64,000 nucleotides of DNA, taken from Streptomyces caatingaensis (GTDB lineage: Bacteria > Actinomycetota > Actinomycetes > Streptomycetales > Streptomycetaceae). A program made the translations under genes and the position numbers. The DNA is taken from NCBI RefSeq assembly GCF_001187435.1, contig NZ_LFXA01000013.1, positions 62,001-126,000 of the forward strand. The letters are read 5' to 3'. Below the pieces are notes generated by a model. The model did no database searches. It saw only the letters and a program-made list of their open reading frames with translations, and was not told the origin of the DNA. Shown one piece after another: positions 8,233 to 16,380 of this stretch. The first letter of the stretch is position 1. Each line of letters starts with the position of its first letter.

Positions 8233-9705
8233 TCAGCGCCGCGCCTCCGTGCTCCCGGCGCTCCCCGTCTTCCCCGCACGCCCCGTCCTCCCGGCACGCC
8301 GCGTCCTCCCGGCGCTCTCCGCGCTCTCGGCGCTCTCGGCGCTCTCCGGCAGGAGCGGCGGCGCGGAGGGCGAGGCGGGCACCGGCGTGAAGAGGACCTC
8401 CCTGGCGACCCGCGGGGCGAAGAAGGCCGTGGCCGGCGCGGCGAGCGAGCCGACCTTCCGGAAGGTGTCGCCGACGAGGGGGTTGCGGGGCAGCCGTTCC
8501 AGGACCCGGTTCAGGTACCAGGCGGCGGGCCGGTCGATCACGCGGGGCCGCACGGCGTTGCCGGTGACGCCGGGCACCACGCGGTCGGCGCCGGAGGAGA
8601 TGTCCCACGCCTGCCGCGTGGCGTCGGCCAGGGCGCGCTGCACGCGCCGCGTGGTGGGGGTGCGGCGGCCGTCGTCCAGGGCGTCGCGCAGGGCGACGGC
8701 GCACAGGGCCGCGACCGACATGCCCTGTCCGTAGGCGGGGTTGAAGGCGCACAGCGCCTCCCCGGTGGCGAGGAAGCCGGCCGGGCGCCGGCCCGGACGG
8801 TCGTAGCGGCGGCGGACGTTGGCCAGTCCGCGGAAGCCGTGTATGGCCGTGAGGGGTTCGGCCCTGTCGAGCCACTCCCGCATGACCGGGTCGGGCAGGG
8901 TCGCGGCGAAGTCGAGGTAGCCCTGCTCGTCCGTGGGCGGTTCGTGCCCCCTGAAGCCCGAGAGGAGGGCGATCCACCGGTCCCCTTCCACGGGCAGCAG
9001 CAGGCCGCCGCGCGGGTGCCGCCCGTCGATCGCCAGGTAGACGGCCCGGAAGGACAGGTCGGTGTTGGTGCCTGCGGCCCAGAAGCGGGTGGCGTAGGCG
9101 AGGCCCGAGTCGATGGTCTCCTCGCGCGGCGGCTCGGCGCCGATCGCCCGCAGCCAGGCGGGGGCGCGCGTGGAGCGGCCGGACGCATCGACGACGAGGC
9201 CGGCGTCCAGGGTGCGGGTCTCCTGGCGGGCGCCGCGGCGGCGCACCCGGACGCCGCGGACGCGCGCGGCGTCGCCGGTGAGACCCGTCACCTCGGTCTC
9301 CTCCAGGACGGTGACGCGCGCGTCGGCGAGGACCCGGCGGCGTACGAGCCAGTCGGTCAGCGGCCGGGAGCCGGTGAGGACGTGCGTGCTGGCGGGGGTG
9401 CGCCGGAACCACTGGCCGCCCTGCCACTGCACGAAGTCGGCCGGCATGCCCAGGCGCGGGGAGCCGTGCTCCACCAACTCGTCCGGCAGGCCGGGCAGCA
9501 GGTCCTCCAGGGCCCGCACGCCGCCCTCGAGGAAGATGTGGGCGTGCCGGTCCTGGGGCACGCCCGCGCGGTGCCGGGGTCCGTCGGGATAGCGGTCGCG
9601 CTCGACGACGGTCACCGAATCCGCATGGTCCTTGAGCACGTGGGCCGCCAGGAGTCCGGCGATGCTTCCCCCGATGACGACCGCGTGCCGTGATCCGCTC
9701 CGCAT
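8233..9705 (-). CDS. FAD-dependent monooxygenase/oxidoreductase with low-complexity C-tail
   Basis: 490 aa. N-terminal GxGxxG FAD motif in VVIGGSIAGLLAAHVL, NADH/FAD DG-type segment (DAGLVVDASGR) near residue 175, and the GEALCAFNPAYGQGMSVA motif, as in class A flavoprotein monooxygenases and geranylgeranyl-reductase-like proteins. The ATG follows GGAGGGGAGCACC. The last ~45 residues are a repetitive SAESAE / GRTGRAGKTG tail encoded by a short tandem repeat and are unlikely to be part of the catalytic fold. The substrate is not inferable from the neighbours. Confidence 0.85.
   Translation of the reverse strand: MRSGSRHAVVIGGSIAGLLAAHVLKDHADSVTVVERDRYPDGPRHRAGVPQDRHAHIFLEGGVRALEDLLPGLPDELVEHGSPRLGMPADFVQWQGGQWFRRTPASTHVLTGSRPLTDWLVRRRVLADARVTVLEETEVTGLTGDAARVRGVRVRRRGARQETRTLDAGLVVDASGRSTRAPAWLRAIGAEPPREETIDSGLAYATRFWAAGTNTDLSFRAVYLAIDGRHPRGGLLLPVEGDRWIALLSGFRGHEPPTDEQGYLDFAATLPDPVMREWLDRAEPLTAIHGFRGLANVRRRYDRPGRRPAGFLATGEALCAFNPAYGQGMSVAALCAVALRDALDDGRRTPTTRRVQRALADATRQAWDISSGADRVVPGVTGNAVRPRVIDRPAAWYLNRVLERLPRNPLVGDTFRKVGSLAAPATAFFAPRVAREVLFTPVPASPSAPPLLPESAESAESAESAGRTRRAGRTGRAGKTGSAGSTEARR
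8309..8349. repeat. Short tandem repeat (GCTCTC-sGG units)
   Basis: About four copies of a 9-base unit GGCGCTCTC run in frame inside the 3' end of the FAD oxidoreductase gene and encode the Ser-Ala-Glu repeats. Because the unit is a multiple of three, copy-number change would not break the frame. Confidence 0.7.
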
Positions 9706-9841
9706 GGTGCTCCCCTCCGCCGGGCCGGCGCCGCGCCGCGGCTGTCGTCCGGTCCGGCCATGATCAGCCTACTCGGCGGTCACCAACCGCCGTGGGGCGG
9801 GGACGAGTTCGGCCGGGCGGGACTCCGGGGTGGACGACGCG

Positions 9842-9880
9842 ACGCGGCCGCCGCCCGGGAGTGCCGGGCGGCGGCCGCGT
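9842..9880 (-). terminator. Strong hairpin after SLT gene
   Basis: Perfect 17-bp inverted repeat (9842-9858 with 9864-9880) with a 5-base loop, 24 bases past the SLT protein stop. A likely intrinsic terminator. Confidence 0.75.
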
Positions 9881-9903
9881 GGGGAGGTTCCGCGACGGGA
9901 CGG

Positions 9904-10662
9904 TCAGTAGGCGGAGTTGACGTTGTCCATGGAGCCGTAGGTCTTGGCGGCGTAGTTGCACGACGCGACGATGTTGGCGACCGGGTCGTAGATGTCCCAG
10001 GACGTACCGTCCACGTGGAACGCCTTGAACGTCGGGTCGATGATCTGCAGCAGACCCTTCGACGGCACACCGTTGACCGCGTTGACATCCCAGTCGTTGA
10101 CCGCCTGCGGGTTGCCCGTCGACTCCCGCATGATGTTGCGCTTGATGCCCTCGTACGAACCCGGGATCCCCTTGGCCCGCATGATGTCCAGCGCCTGGTT
10201 GATCCACCCGTCCAGGTCGTTGCCGTACGCCTTCGGCGCCGCGGCCGGGGCCTCGGCGGCCTTCAGCGGCTTGCGGTCGGTGGACCGGCTCGCGGCCTCC
10301 TTCCCGGCGCGCTCCTTGGCCTGGCGGTCGGCCTTCGCCTTGGCGTCCTTGGCGGCCTTCGCGTCGGCCTTCGCCCGGGCGGCCTTCGCGTCGGCGACGG
10401 ACTTGACCTTCGCGGCGGCCTCGGTGCGCGCCTGCTCGGCCGCGCCGTCCGCCTGCCGCGCCAGCTCGCCGCGGCCCTGCTCGTCCGAGGTGAAGGCCGT
10501 GGCGTCGAACGCCACCGGCTTCACGGCCACCGGCTGCGCGGCGGCCGGCCCACCGGAGACCACCGCGAACACCACGGCGGCCGCACCCGCGGCACCGAGA
10601 CCGGCGGCGGACATCTTGTGGACCTTGGACAGACGGGTATAGCCGGAGTGAGTGGAACGCAT
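9904..10662 (-). CDS. Secreted SLT-domain lytic transglycosylase-like protein
   Basis: 252 aa. A signal peptide lies at residues ~15-45 (KMSAAGLGAAGAAAVVFAVV, ending AAAQP). Residues ~60-130 are an Ala/Lys/Asp-rich charged helix (AKADAKAAKDAKAKADRQ), likely coiled coil. The C-terminal ~95 residues are an SLT/lysozyme-like domain with the catalytic Glu in IMRESTGNP and the motifs SKGLLQIIDPTF and PVANIVASCNYAAKTYG. Such Streptomyces proteins cleave peptidoglycan during germination and growth. The ATG at 10660-10662 begins the conserved MRSTHSGYTRLSKVHK leader; an upstream in-frame start is possible. The long untranslated leader contains a hairpin. Confidence 0.88.
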   Translation of the reverse strand: MRSTHSGYTRLSKVHKMSAAGLGAAGAAAVVFAVVSGGPAAAQPVAVKPVAFDATAFTSDEQGRGELARQADGAAEQARTEAAAKVKSVADAKAARAKADAKAAKDAKAKADRQAKERAGKEAASRSTDRKPLKAAEAPAAAPKAYGNDLDGWINQALDIMRAKGIPGSYEGIKRNIMRESTGNPQAVNDWDVNAVNGVPSKGLLQIIDPTFKAFHVDGTSWDIYDPVANIVASCNYAAKTYGSMDNVNSAY

Positions 10663-10966
10663 GACGAAGAAGAACACCTTCCCGATCGCGGAGCCGCACC
10701 GCACCGGAAACCCGGCACGAAAGAAGCGCCGTAAACCGACGGCGCCCAGCGACCCCGCAATTGTTAGCGGCGCCGAAAACCCCTGACAAGGACGGGGACC
10801 TACTACCCGGCACCGCACCCAGGAGATCAACACGACACCCCGGCCCGGGAATTCACCGCCGCTTTTCACTAAAGACCGCAGTATGTGACGCGCGCCCTAT
10901 GCCCGGCCTCACACCGGGGGACCGCCGGCGCCACTCAGCGCGACGTCTCCCTCACGCCTCGCGCAC
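10663..10966 (-). promoter_or_regulatory. Long 5' region of the SLT gene, with attenuator-like hairpin
   Basis: This ~300-base stretch holds no convincing gene. At 10726-10745 a 7-bp hairpin (arm GCGCCGT, 6-base loop) is followed on the transcribed minus strand by TTCTTTC, the only terminator-with-U-run arrangement seen in the window, 64 bases before the SLT ATG. Streptomyces cell-wall hydrolase genes often carry riboswitch-controlled leaders. I looked for the c-di-AMP (ydaO) consensus and did not find a convincing match. Confidence 0.4.
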
Positions 10967-11015
10967 GGGGAAGCGCCCGGTCCCTCCCGGGGCGGGAGGG
11001 GCCGGGCGCTTCCCC
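10967..11015 (-). terminator. Hairpin after DUF5133 gene
   Basis: 22-bp inverted repeat (10967-10988 with 10994-11015, one G-U pair) with a 5-base loop, directly after the DUF5133 stop. A strong terminator candidate. Confidence 0.75.
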
Positions 11016-11021
11016 GGCGGG

Positions 11022-11273
11022 TCACCGATCGCGGTCGGTCCCGGCCGTGAGGGGCGCCTCCTCGTGGCCGTCGGCGGCCTCCGCGAGGCGGTGGCGGGCG
11101 ACGCGCAGCGCGGCGGCGAGGTCCCGGGTACCGGTCGAGACGCACAGCGTGTAGGTGACGTCCGCCAGCTCCTGCCGTATCGCCGGGTCCGCCGCCCCCG
11201 GGGCCGCGGCGCGCTCGAGGGCGGCATGGCGCTCGACGAGGTCACGGAGAACGGCGGGGTGGGCGAGCAGCAT
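11022..11273 (-). CDS. DUF5133 domain protein
   Basis: 83 aa, soluble and helical. The opening MLLAHPAVLRDLVERHAAL and the core DVTYTLCVSTGTRDLAAAL are those of the Streptomyces DUF5133 family, whose function is unknown. The ATG follows GGGAGGATTCC. It is a single-gene unit between two hairpin-ended genes. Confidence 0.82.
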   Translation of the reverse strand: MLLAHPAVLRDLVERHAALERAAAPGAADPAIRQELADVTYTLCVSTGTRDLAAALRVARHRLAEAADGHEEAPLTAGTDRDR

Positions 11274-11387
11274 GGAATCCTCCCGGCGGAACGTGCGACG
11301 GATGTGATGACCGCCACGCGCCTTCCCCGGAAGGGGCGCTTCATTCCTCGTCTCTCACCCGCCCCTCCGCCCGGGCCGGGCCCGTCG

Positions 11388-11663
11388 TCATCCGCGGGAG
11401 GACGAGCGGCGCCCGGCGAAGACCCGGTACAGCGCGAGGATGAGCAGCGAGCCGACGATCGCGGCGATCCAGGTCGACAGGTGGAAGAACCCGGTGAGGG
11501 AATGGATCCCGAAAATCACCTTGCCGAGGAATCCGCCGAGGAGACCGCCGGCGATTCCGATGAGCATGGTCACGAAGATTCCGCCGGGATCCCGGCCCGG
11601 CATGATGGCCTTGGCCGCCGCGCCCGCGATCAGCCCTATGACGATCCACGCGATGATTCCCAT
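11388..11663 (-). CDS. GlsB/YeaQ/YmgE-type membrane protein
   Basis: 91 aa with three hydrophobic segments: IIAWIVIGLIAGAAAKAI, MLIGIAGGLLGGFLGKVIFG and WIAAIVGSLLILALYRVF. The PGRDPGG motif after the first segment identifies the transglycosylase-associated / YeaQ family of small stress-linked inner-membrane proteins. An AAAGG ribosome site precedes the ATG. A paralogue sits behind the TerD genes at 17670. Confidence 0.85.
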   Translation of the reverse strand: MGIIAWIVIGLIAGAAAKAIMPGRDPGGIFVTMLIGIAGGLLGGFLGKVIFGIHSLTGFFHLSTWIAAIVGSLLILALYRVFAGRRSSSRG

Positions 11664-11798
11664 GTCCGTTCGCCTTTCTGCCCGTTGCCGGCCGTCACGA
11701 CACGAATGACCGGGGACGCCCCCGTCAAACCCGGAACGCGACCGGAAGCGCGGGAATGCGCGCGCGCACGGATTCCCGGGGAGCGGACGGGCCCCGGC

Positions 11799-11855
11799 CC
11801 GTCGCGCCGGAGCCGACGGCTCCGTGGGGCGGGGCCGTCGGCTCCGGCGCGACGG
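11799..11855 (-). terminator. 22-bp-arm hairpin after alpha/beta hydrolase
   Basis: Perfect inverted repeat of 22 bp (11799-11820 with 11834-11855), loop 13 bases, downstream of the minus-strand hydrolase that ends at 11923. A probable terminator. Confidence 0.7.
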
Positions 11856-11936
11856 CGGGTCTCAGCCGTACCCCTCGTCGCCTCAGCCCTGTCCCCCGTC
11901 GCCTCAGCCCTGCCCCGTCGCCTCAGCCGTGGCCCT
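11856..11936. repeat. Imperfect tandem repeat (CGTCGCCTCAGCC units)
   Basis: Four copies of a CCTCAGCC-centred unit, three of them as GTCGCCTCAGCC, lie between the hydrolase stop and its terminator hairpin. It looks like slippage-generated non-coding sequence; no function is evident. Confidence 0.5.
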
Positions 11937-12729
11937 CGTCGAGGAAGGCGCCCACTTCCCGGGCGAACCCGTCCGGGTCGTCCTCGTGGAGCCAGTGCCC
12001 GCAGCCGGGGAACTCGCGCAGCCGTGTGCCGGGCCGCTCCCGTGCCATGCGCCGGGCCGTCGCGGAGCTGAGCAGGAAGCTGTCGCCGCCCCTCAGCAGC
12101 AGCGCGGGCTGCCGGGAGGCGGCCCAGTCGGCGGAGAAGTCGCCGGCGAAGGCGCGCTGGGAGGCCGTCAGCGCGGCGGGGTCGAAGAGCAGCGACCAGC
12201 CGTCGTCCGTCTCGGCGGCGCTGTCGAGGAAGTGGACGGCGTACGGGCCGACGCGGGCCTCGACGGCGGCGGCGAGGGCCTGGCGCGTGGGCGCGTGCCG
12301 GGGCCAGTCGGAGACGTCGAGGACGGGCCGGGTCTCGGGTTCCCGGTTGAGGACGGTGGTGTCCACGATCACCAGGGAGCGGACGAGTCCGGGGTGGCGG
12401 CGGGCGAGGAGGAGGGCGACGTGTCCGCCCATGGAGTGGCCGACCACGGCGGCCGGTGCCAGGTCCAGGGCCGTGAGGAAGGCGGCGGCGTCGGCCACGT
12501 AGGCGTCGGGTGTCAACTCGCCGCCGTCGTCGGAGAGTCCGTGGCCGCGCTGGTCGAGGGCGACCACGCGGTGGCGGGGCGCGAGCGCGGCGGCCAGGGG
12601 CGCGAAGGCGCGGCCGCGGCCGAAGTGCCCGTGCAGCGCCAGGACTGCGGGGCCGGAGCCGCCGAAGTCCCGGTAGGCGAAGCGGCGTCCGCGCAGGGTG
12701 ATGAAGGATTCCTGGGGTTTCGCGGTCAT
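11923..12729 (-). CDS. Alpha/beta hydrolase
   Basis: 268 aa. Oxyanion region LHGHFGRGRAF, nucleophile elbow GHSMGGHVAL (Ser), acid residue region LLLRGGDSFLL, and catalytic His in FPGCGHWLHEDDP. The family covers esterases, perhydrolases and lactonases, so the substrate cannot be assigned. The ATG at 12727-12729 has only a weak ribosome site. It may share a transcript with the membrane protein gene upstream (gap 65 bp). Confidence 0.85.
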   Translation of the reverse strand: MTAKPQESFITLRGRRFAYRDFGGSGPAVLALHGHFGRGRAFAPLAAALAPRHRVVALDQRGHGLSDDGGELTPDAYVADAAAFLTALDLAPAAVVGHSMGGHVALLLARRHPGLVRSLVIVDTTVLNREPETRPVLDVSDWPRHAPTRQALAAAVEARVGPYAVHFLDSAAETDDGWSLLFDPAALTASQRAFAGDFSADWAASRQPALLLRGGDSFLLSSATARRMARERPGTRLREFPGCGHWLHEDDPDGFAREVGAFLDEGHG

Positions 12730-12794
12730 GGTGGTCCATGATGGCCGGGGGGCGGCGGCCGCCGGGCCGCGGGGCCGGTGCCCCGGCCGTCCGC

Positions 12795-13661
12795 TCAGGC
12801 CGTGGCCATCCACAGGACCCACACCACGCAGCCGACCGCGACCACGGCGCCCGCCACGATCAGCGCCCTCGCGGAGAGGGTGCCGAAGGAGGGGCCGCCG
12901 CCGGCGAGGGCCACCGGGCCGGCGTCGAGGGCAGGGGCGGGGCGGTCGGTGAGCACGCTGAGCCGTTCGCCGGGGCGTCCGGGGGGCGCCTGTGCGGGGC
13001 CGCCGACGCGGTTGAGGAGCAGGGCGCGGCCCTCGGCGCCGGAGAGCAGTTCCTCGACGCGCAGGACGAAGCGTTCGCGGGAGGAGCGGTGGTGCACCGT
13101 GCCGATCCAGGCCGGGGGTTCGCCGCCGGCGGCCGGCCGGCCGGGGCCGGCGGCGTCGCCGGGGGCGGGCAGCCAGGCCACGTCCGCGAGGGTGCGGGCG
13201 AGCAGCCGGCGGGTCTCCTCGGCCGCCTCCCGCGGGTCCGCGTGCCGGAGCCGTTCGAGCGTGCCGGCGGGGAAGTGCCGTCGCAGGCAGGCGCTGACGG
13301 GTCCGTCCGGCCGGCCTTCGGCGAGGTCCTCGAGCCAGCGGGCGACGAGCCGGACGACGCCGCCGGACGCCTCCTCCCCCGGTCCGCCGGCGAAGGCCAG
13401 GGCGAAGCCGGACGCGGCGCCCCCGCCGTCGTCCGCGCCGTCCTCGCCGCCGCCGTCGGGGCCGGCGGGGCCCGTGGGTATGCCGCCGAGGTACGCGCGC
13501 CAGCCGTCGGCGTCCGCCTCGACGAGGAGGGTCGGCCGGCCGGGGTCGGTGGTCCCCGCGTAGGAGTGCCACCAGGCCCGCGGGGGTTCCTCGCCCAGGA
13601 CGCCGAGGTCCTCCTCCGCGTCTCCGCGTGACCGACCACACGTCATCACATAGCCGTCCAT
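12795..13661 (-). CDS. Hypothetical protein with C-terminal membrane anchor
   Basis: 288 aa. The ATG at 13659-13661 follows GGAAGGGGG. The long N-terminal part is soluble and acidic/Gly-rich (no family recognised), with conserved-looking RVEELLSGAEGRALLLNRVGG. The last 25 residues are one hydrophobic helix (SARALIVAGAVVAVGCVVWVLWM), so it is tail-anchored. An upstream ATG at 13739 is in frame but lacks a ribosome site. Function unknown. Confidence 0.65.
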   Translation of the reverse strand: MDGYVMTCGRSRGDAEEDLGVLGEEPPRAWWHSYAGTTDPGRPTLLVEADADGWRAYLGGIPTGPAGPDGGGEDGADDGGGAASGFALAFAGGPGEEASGGVVRLVARWLEDLAEGRPDGPVSACLRRHFPAGTLERLRHADPREAAEETRRLLARTLADVAWLPAPGDAAGPGRPAAGGEPPAWIGTVHHRSSRERFVLRVEELLSGAEGRALLLNRVGGPAQAPPGRPGERLSVLTDRPAPALDAGPVALAGGGPSFGTLSARALIVAGAVVAVGCVVWVLWMATA

Positions 13662-13989
13662 CGATCCCCCTTCCGGGAAGGACCCCCCGTCGGCCCGGCG
13701 GGGCGGCGGACCCGCGGGAGCGCGGGCCCATGGGGTCAACTGGCCGATTTTTCCCCGTCGTCGTGGTGAGCACCCGCTTCCGCCCGCGGCGCGGCGGCGC
13801 CCCCGTGCCGCGCCGTGCCGCCCGGGACGGGGCCGGGCGCGGCGTCCTGGCGTCGGCGGTGCGTACGGGTGGTGGCGGTGGTCCGCCGGCGGGTGCGTGG
13901 TCCGGCCGTTGCACGGGGCGGGGCCGCGCGCCGGGGCACGCGCCGCCGGGCGCGCGGGAGTTGGGCGTCCGCCCCCGGCGGATTCCGCG
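13662..13989. other. Intergenic stretch, no supported gene
   Basis: 328 bases between the tail-anchored protein start and the ArsR-type regulator stop. Open frames cross it, but they have no ribosome site and their composition looks like shadow reading. It must hold the promoter of the minus-strand gene; no clear -10 or operator was identified. Confidence 0.5.
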
Positions 13990-14337
13990 TCAGCGGGCGC
14001 GGGTGCCCGGAGGGGCCGTGTCCCGCCGGTCCGTCAGGTGCCGGAGGACCCGCTCCACGACGGCGCCGACGGCCGGGTCGCCGGCCAGGTAGACGGTGTG
14101 CCGTCCGGACCTGCGGGCGTCGACGAGACCGGCCAGCCGGAGTTTGGCCAGGTGCTGGCTGACGGCGGGCAGGGACTGTCCGACGCGTTCGGCGAGGCCG
14201 GTCACGTTGTGCTCGCCCCGGGAGAGGAGCCACAGCACGTGGAGGCGGACCGGCGAGGCCAGCAGGGCGAAGACGGCGGCGGCGCGCCGGAGTTCCTCGG
14301 GCGAGGGGTCCTCCGTGCCGCTGCTCGGCGACGCCAT
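13990..14337 (-). CDS. ArsR-family winged-helix regulator
   Basis: 115 aa. HTH core PVRLHVLWLLSRGEHNVTGLAERVGQSLPAVSQHLAKLRLAGLV with a following wing RRSGRHTVYLAG is typical ArsR/SmtB. The only Cys-free metal-site region suggests a non-metal member or one using His/Asp ligands. The ATG follows GGGGAGGCGGGG. It is 56 bases downstream of the LCP gene stop on the same strand. No adjacent transporter gives away its ligand. Confidence 0.87.
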   Translation of the reverse strand: MASPSSGTEDPSPEELRRAAAVFALLASPVRLHVLWLLSRGEHNVTGLAERVGQSLPAVSQHLAKLRLAGLVDARRSGRHTVYLAGDPAVGAVVERVLRHLTDRRDTAPPGTRAR

Positions 14338-14393
14338 CCCCGCCTCCCCGTCCGTCCGGTCCGGCGGTCCCAGCGTACGCGGGAGGGGCCCGG

Positions 14394-15890
14394 TCACCCG
14401 TAGGAGAGGTCGGAGCAGACGTCGTCGTCGGCCGAGCGGGCCTGCTCGGCGACGCGGGACGGGACGGCCGTGGGCGCCGGGGAGGACGGGGCGGGCGAGG
14501 GGCCGGCGGCGTACGCCGTGCCGAGGGTGACGCCGATGCCGCCGGCCGCGGTCTGCCGGAGTTCGGCGCCGGGGAAGCGGCGGGCGACCGTCTCCGCCCG
14601 GCTCCTGAGGCCGGGGCCATAGGTGACGAGGGTGGCGGAGTGGCCGGTGGCGGGGACGGTGGTGGTGGCGGTGACGGTGAAGCCGTCCTTCCGGAGCGTC
14701 TCGGCGGCGCGGGCGGCGAGTCCCTCGACGGTGGTGCCGTTGTGGACGGCGACGCTGATGCCGGCGCCGGAGGGGGGCGTGGGGGCGGGCTCGGTGCCGG
14801 GGGTGGCCGGCCGCCTGCCGCCGGCGTCGTGGCCGTCGATGGTGCGGTCGTTGCGCAGCGCCTCCCAGAGGGCGTCGGCGTCGGGGTGGACGACGGCGAC
14901 CCGGTTGCCCTGGTAACGCCAGGGCAGGGTGACGAACTTGGTGTCGTGCAGGTCCACGTCCTTGAGGGACATGGCGAAGGAGAGGAGTTTGCGGGCGGAG
15001 CCGAGTCCGGGGTCGACGGTCATGGACTTGGTGGCGGCCTGGGCGAGCGGGAGCAGGGTGGCGGGGTCGAAGCCCTCGTCCTTGATCTTCTTGACGAGGC
15101 TGGAGACGAAGGCCTGTTGGCGTTTGATGCGGCCGATGTCGGAGCCGTCGCCGATGCCGTGGCGCAGCCGCACGTAGTCGAGTGCCTTCTGGCCGGAGAC
15201 GGTCTGGGGGCCCTTGGCGAAGATGCGGGCGCCGCGGGATCCGCGGTGGGGGTTGAGGTCGCCCTCGTGGACGTCGTGGGGCAGGCACACCCGGACGCCG
15301 CCGACGGCGGAGGTCATCGCGGAGAAGCCGGCGAAGTCGACGACGACGGTGTGGTCGACGCGGAGTCCGGTGAGTTTCTCGACGGTGTTCTGGGTGCAGG
15401 CGGGATTGCCCTGGGGGGTGAGCCCCACGGAGAAGGCCGAGTTGAACATGGCGCCGGTGCGCGGCTCGGTCCAGCGGCCGTCGGGGAGGCGGCAGGGCGG
15501 GATGTCGACGAGGGTGTCGCGGGGGATCGAGACGGCGACGGCGTGTTTGCGGTCGCCGTGGACGTGGAGGAGGAAGGCGGTGTCGGAGCGGCCGGCTTCG
15601 CCTTCCCCGCCGCCGAGCGAACTGTTGGCGCCGGCGCGGGAGTCGGAGCCGATGACGAGGACGTTCTGACCGCCGGAGCCTTCGGCGGGGCGGTCCTTGG
15701 CGAGGCCCTTGGCGTCGAAGCTGTCGATGCTGCCGTCGAGTTCGCAGTAGAGCCAGGCGGCGCCGCCCACGAGGAGGAGGGCGCAGGAGCCGGCTATCGC
15801 GCCGATGAGGCGGGCGCGGCCGCGCCGTCGTCGTCTGATGCGGGCGGCCCGTCGCCCGTCGCGGCGTTCGGCCACTGGTGTGCGTGTCAT
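14394..15890 (-). CDS. LytR-CpsA-Psr (LCP) family protein with LytR_C domain
   Basis: 498 aa. Short Arg-rich cytoplasmic tail, one membrane segment (LIGAIAGSCALLLVGGAAWLY, residues ~27-47), then the LCP catalytic domain with VLVIGSDSRAG, RSDTAFLLHV, SIPRDTLVDIP and the Arg-rich DYVRLRHGIGDGSDIGRIKRQQ. A C-terminal LytR_C domain (VAVHNGTTVEGLAARAAETL...) follows a Pro/Gly linker. LCP enzymes attach teichoic acid-like or other glycopolymers to peptidoglycan on the outer membrane face. A TTGCGCAA motif lies 26 bases upstream. Confidence 0.92.
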   Translation of the reverse strand: MTRTPVAERRDGRRAARIRRRRRGRARLIGAIAGSCALLLVGGAAWLYCELDGSIDSFDAKGLAKDRPAEGSGGQNVLVIGSDSRAGANSSLGGGEGEAGRSDTAFLLHVHGDRKHAVAVSIPRDTLVDIPPCRLPDGRWTEPRTGAMFNSAFSVGLTPQGNPACTQNTVEKLTGLRVDHTVVVDFAGFSAMTSAVGGVRVCLPHDVHEGDLNPHRGSRGARIFAKGPQTVSGQKALDYVRLRHGIGDGSDIGRIKRQQAFVSSLVKKIKDEGFDPATLLPLAQAATKSMTVDPGLGSARKLLSFAMSLKDVDLHDTKFVTLPWRYQGNRVAVVHPDADALWEALRNDRTIDGHDAGGRRPATPGTEPAPTPPSGAGISVAVHNGTTVEGLAARAAETLRKDGFTVTATTTVPATGHSATLVTYGPGLRSRAETVARRFPGAELRQTAAGGIGVTLGTAYAAGPSPAPSSPAPTAVPSRVAEQARSADDDVCSDLSYG

Positions 15891-15915
15891 CCCACCCCAC
15901 TCGTTCCTTGCTCGG

Positions 15916-16280
15916 TTGCGCAATATAGCAACTGTTGGGGAGGGTGTGATCCGCGGGGCGGGACGGCCGGTCAGGGACTGGCGGCGTCGTACCCGTAGCG
16001 CAGGGGCTCCTCGGTGACGGTGAGGTCGCGGCGGTAGAGGTACAGCGCCTCCACCTGCGCGCCGCCGGCCGGGCCCACCGTCGGGCAGGGGTAGGCGACT
16101 TGGAGCACTCCCGGCCGCCCGGTCACCCGCACCCGGACCCCGTCGGCGGGGCCGCCCTCCAGGCGGGCCTTCTCCGGCATGAACGTCTCGGCTTCTGTCA
16201 TGGGGATACTTTAGGTGTTGCGCAACCGGCGGAACGACCACGGGTGCCGCCGCGAGCGATCCACTTCAGTGCTTGCGCAA
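15916..16280. repeat. Three TTGCGCAA palindromes around three promoters
   Basis: The octamer occurs at 15916-15923 (upstream of the LCP gene), 16218-16225 (within GTTGCGCAAC, upstream of the 76-aa gene) and 16273-16280 (in the divergent region towards TerD). Four A/T positions make it rare in DNA this GC-rich, so three copies in 365 bases are unlikely by chance. A shared operator is plausible; the regulator is unknown. Confidence 0.5.
15971..16201 (-). CDS. Small conserved hypothetical protein
   Basis: 76 aa, soluble, from ATG 16199-16201. It reads as a small beta-rich protein (VRVRVTGRPGVLQVAYPCP, then ALYLYRRDLTVTEEPLRYGYD) with a single Cys. No family function recognised. It is 80 bases upstream of the LCP gene in the same direction and divergent from TerD. 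Confidence 0.6.
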   Translation of the reverse strand: MTEAETFMPEKARLEGGPADGVRVRVTGRPGVLQVAYPCPTVGPAGGAQVEALYLYRRDLTVTEEPLRYGYDAASP

Positions 16281-16380
16281 CCCGGGAACCTTCCGCCCCT
16301 GTCCCGCGTTCTTCAGGTCACGGCGTGTCATACCGGCAGGTCGTGACCCGTGTTCCACGTGTTTTCCCCGGAGGATGTTC

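Noticed and set aside
10663..10870. c-di-AMP (ydaO) riboswitch before the SLT gene
   Set aside because: Fragments such as GGTGAAT and CGCTAAC are reminiscent, but the core GGGGACC, GGGTGAATC and CGACAGCTAACC elements are not in the right order, so no call is made.
13628..14092. Plus-strand gene in the gap 13662-13989
   Set aside because: The frame overlaps two well-supported minus-strand genes, has no ribosome site, and its translation is Arg/Gly/Pro noise.
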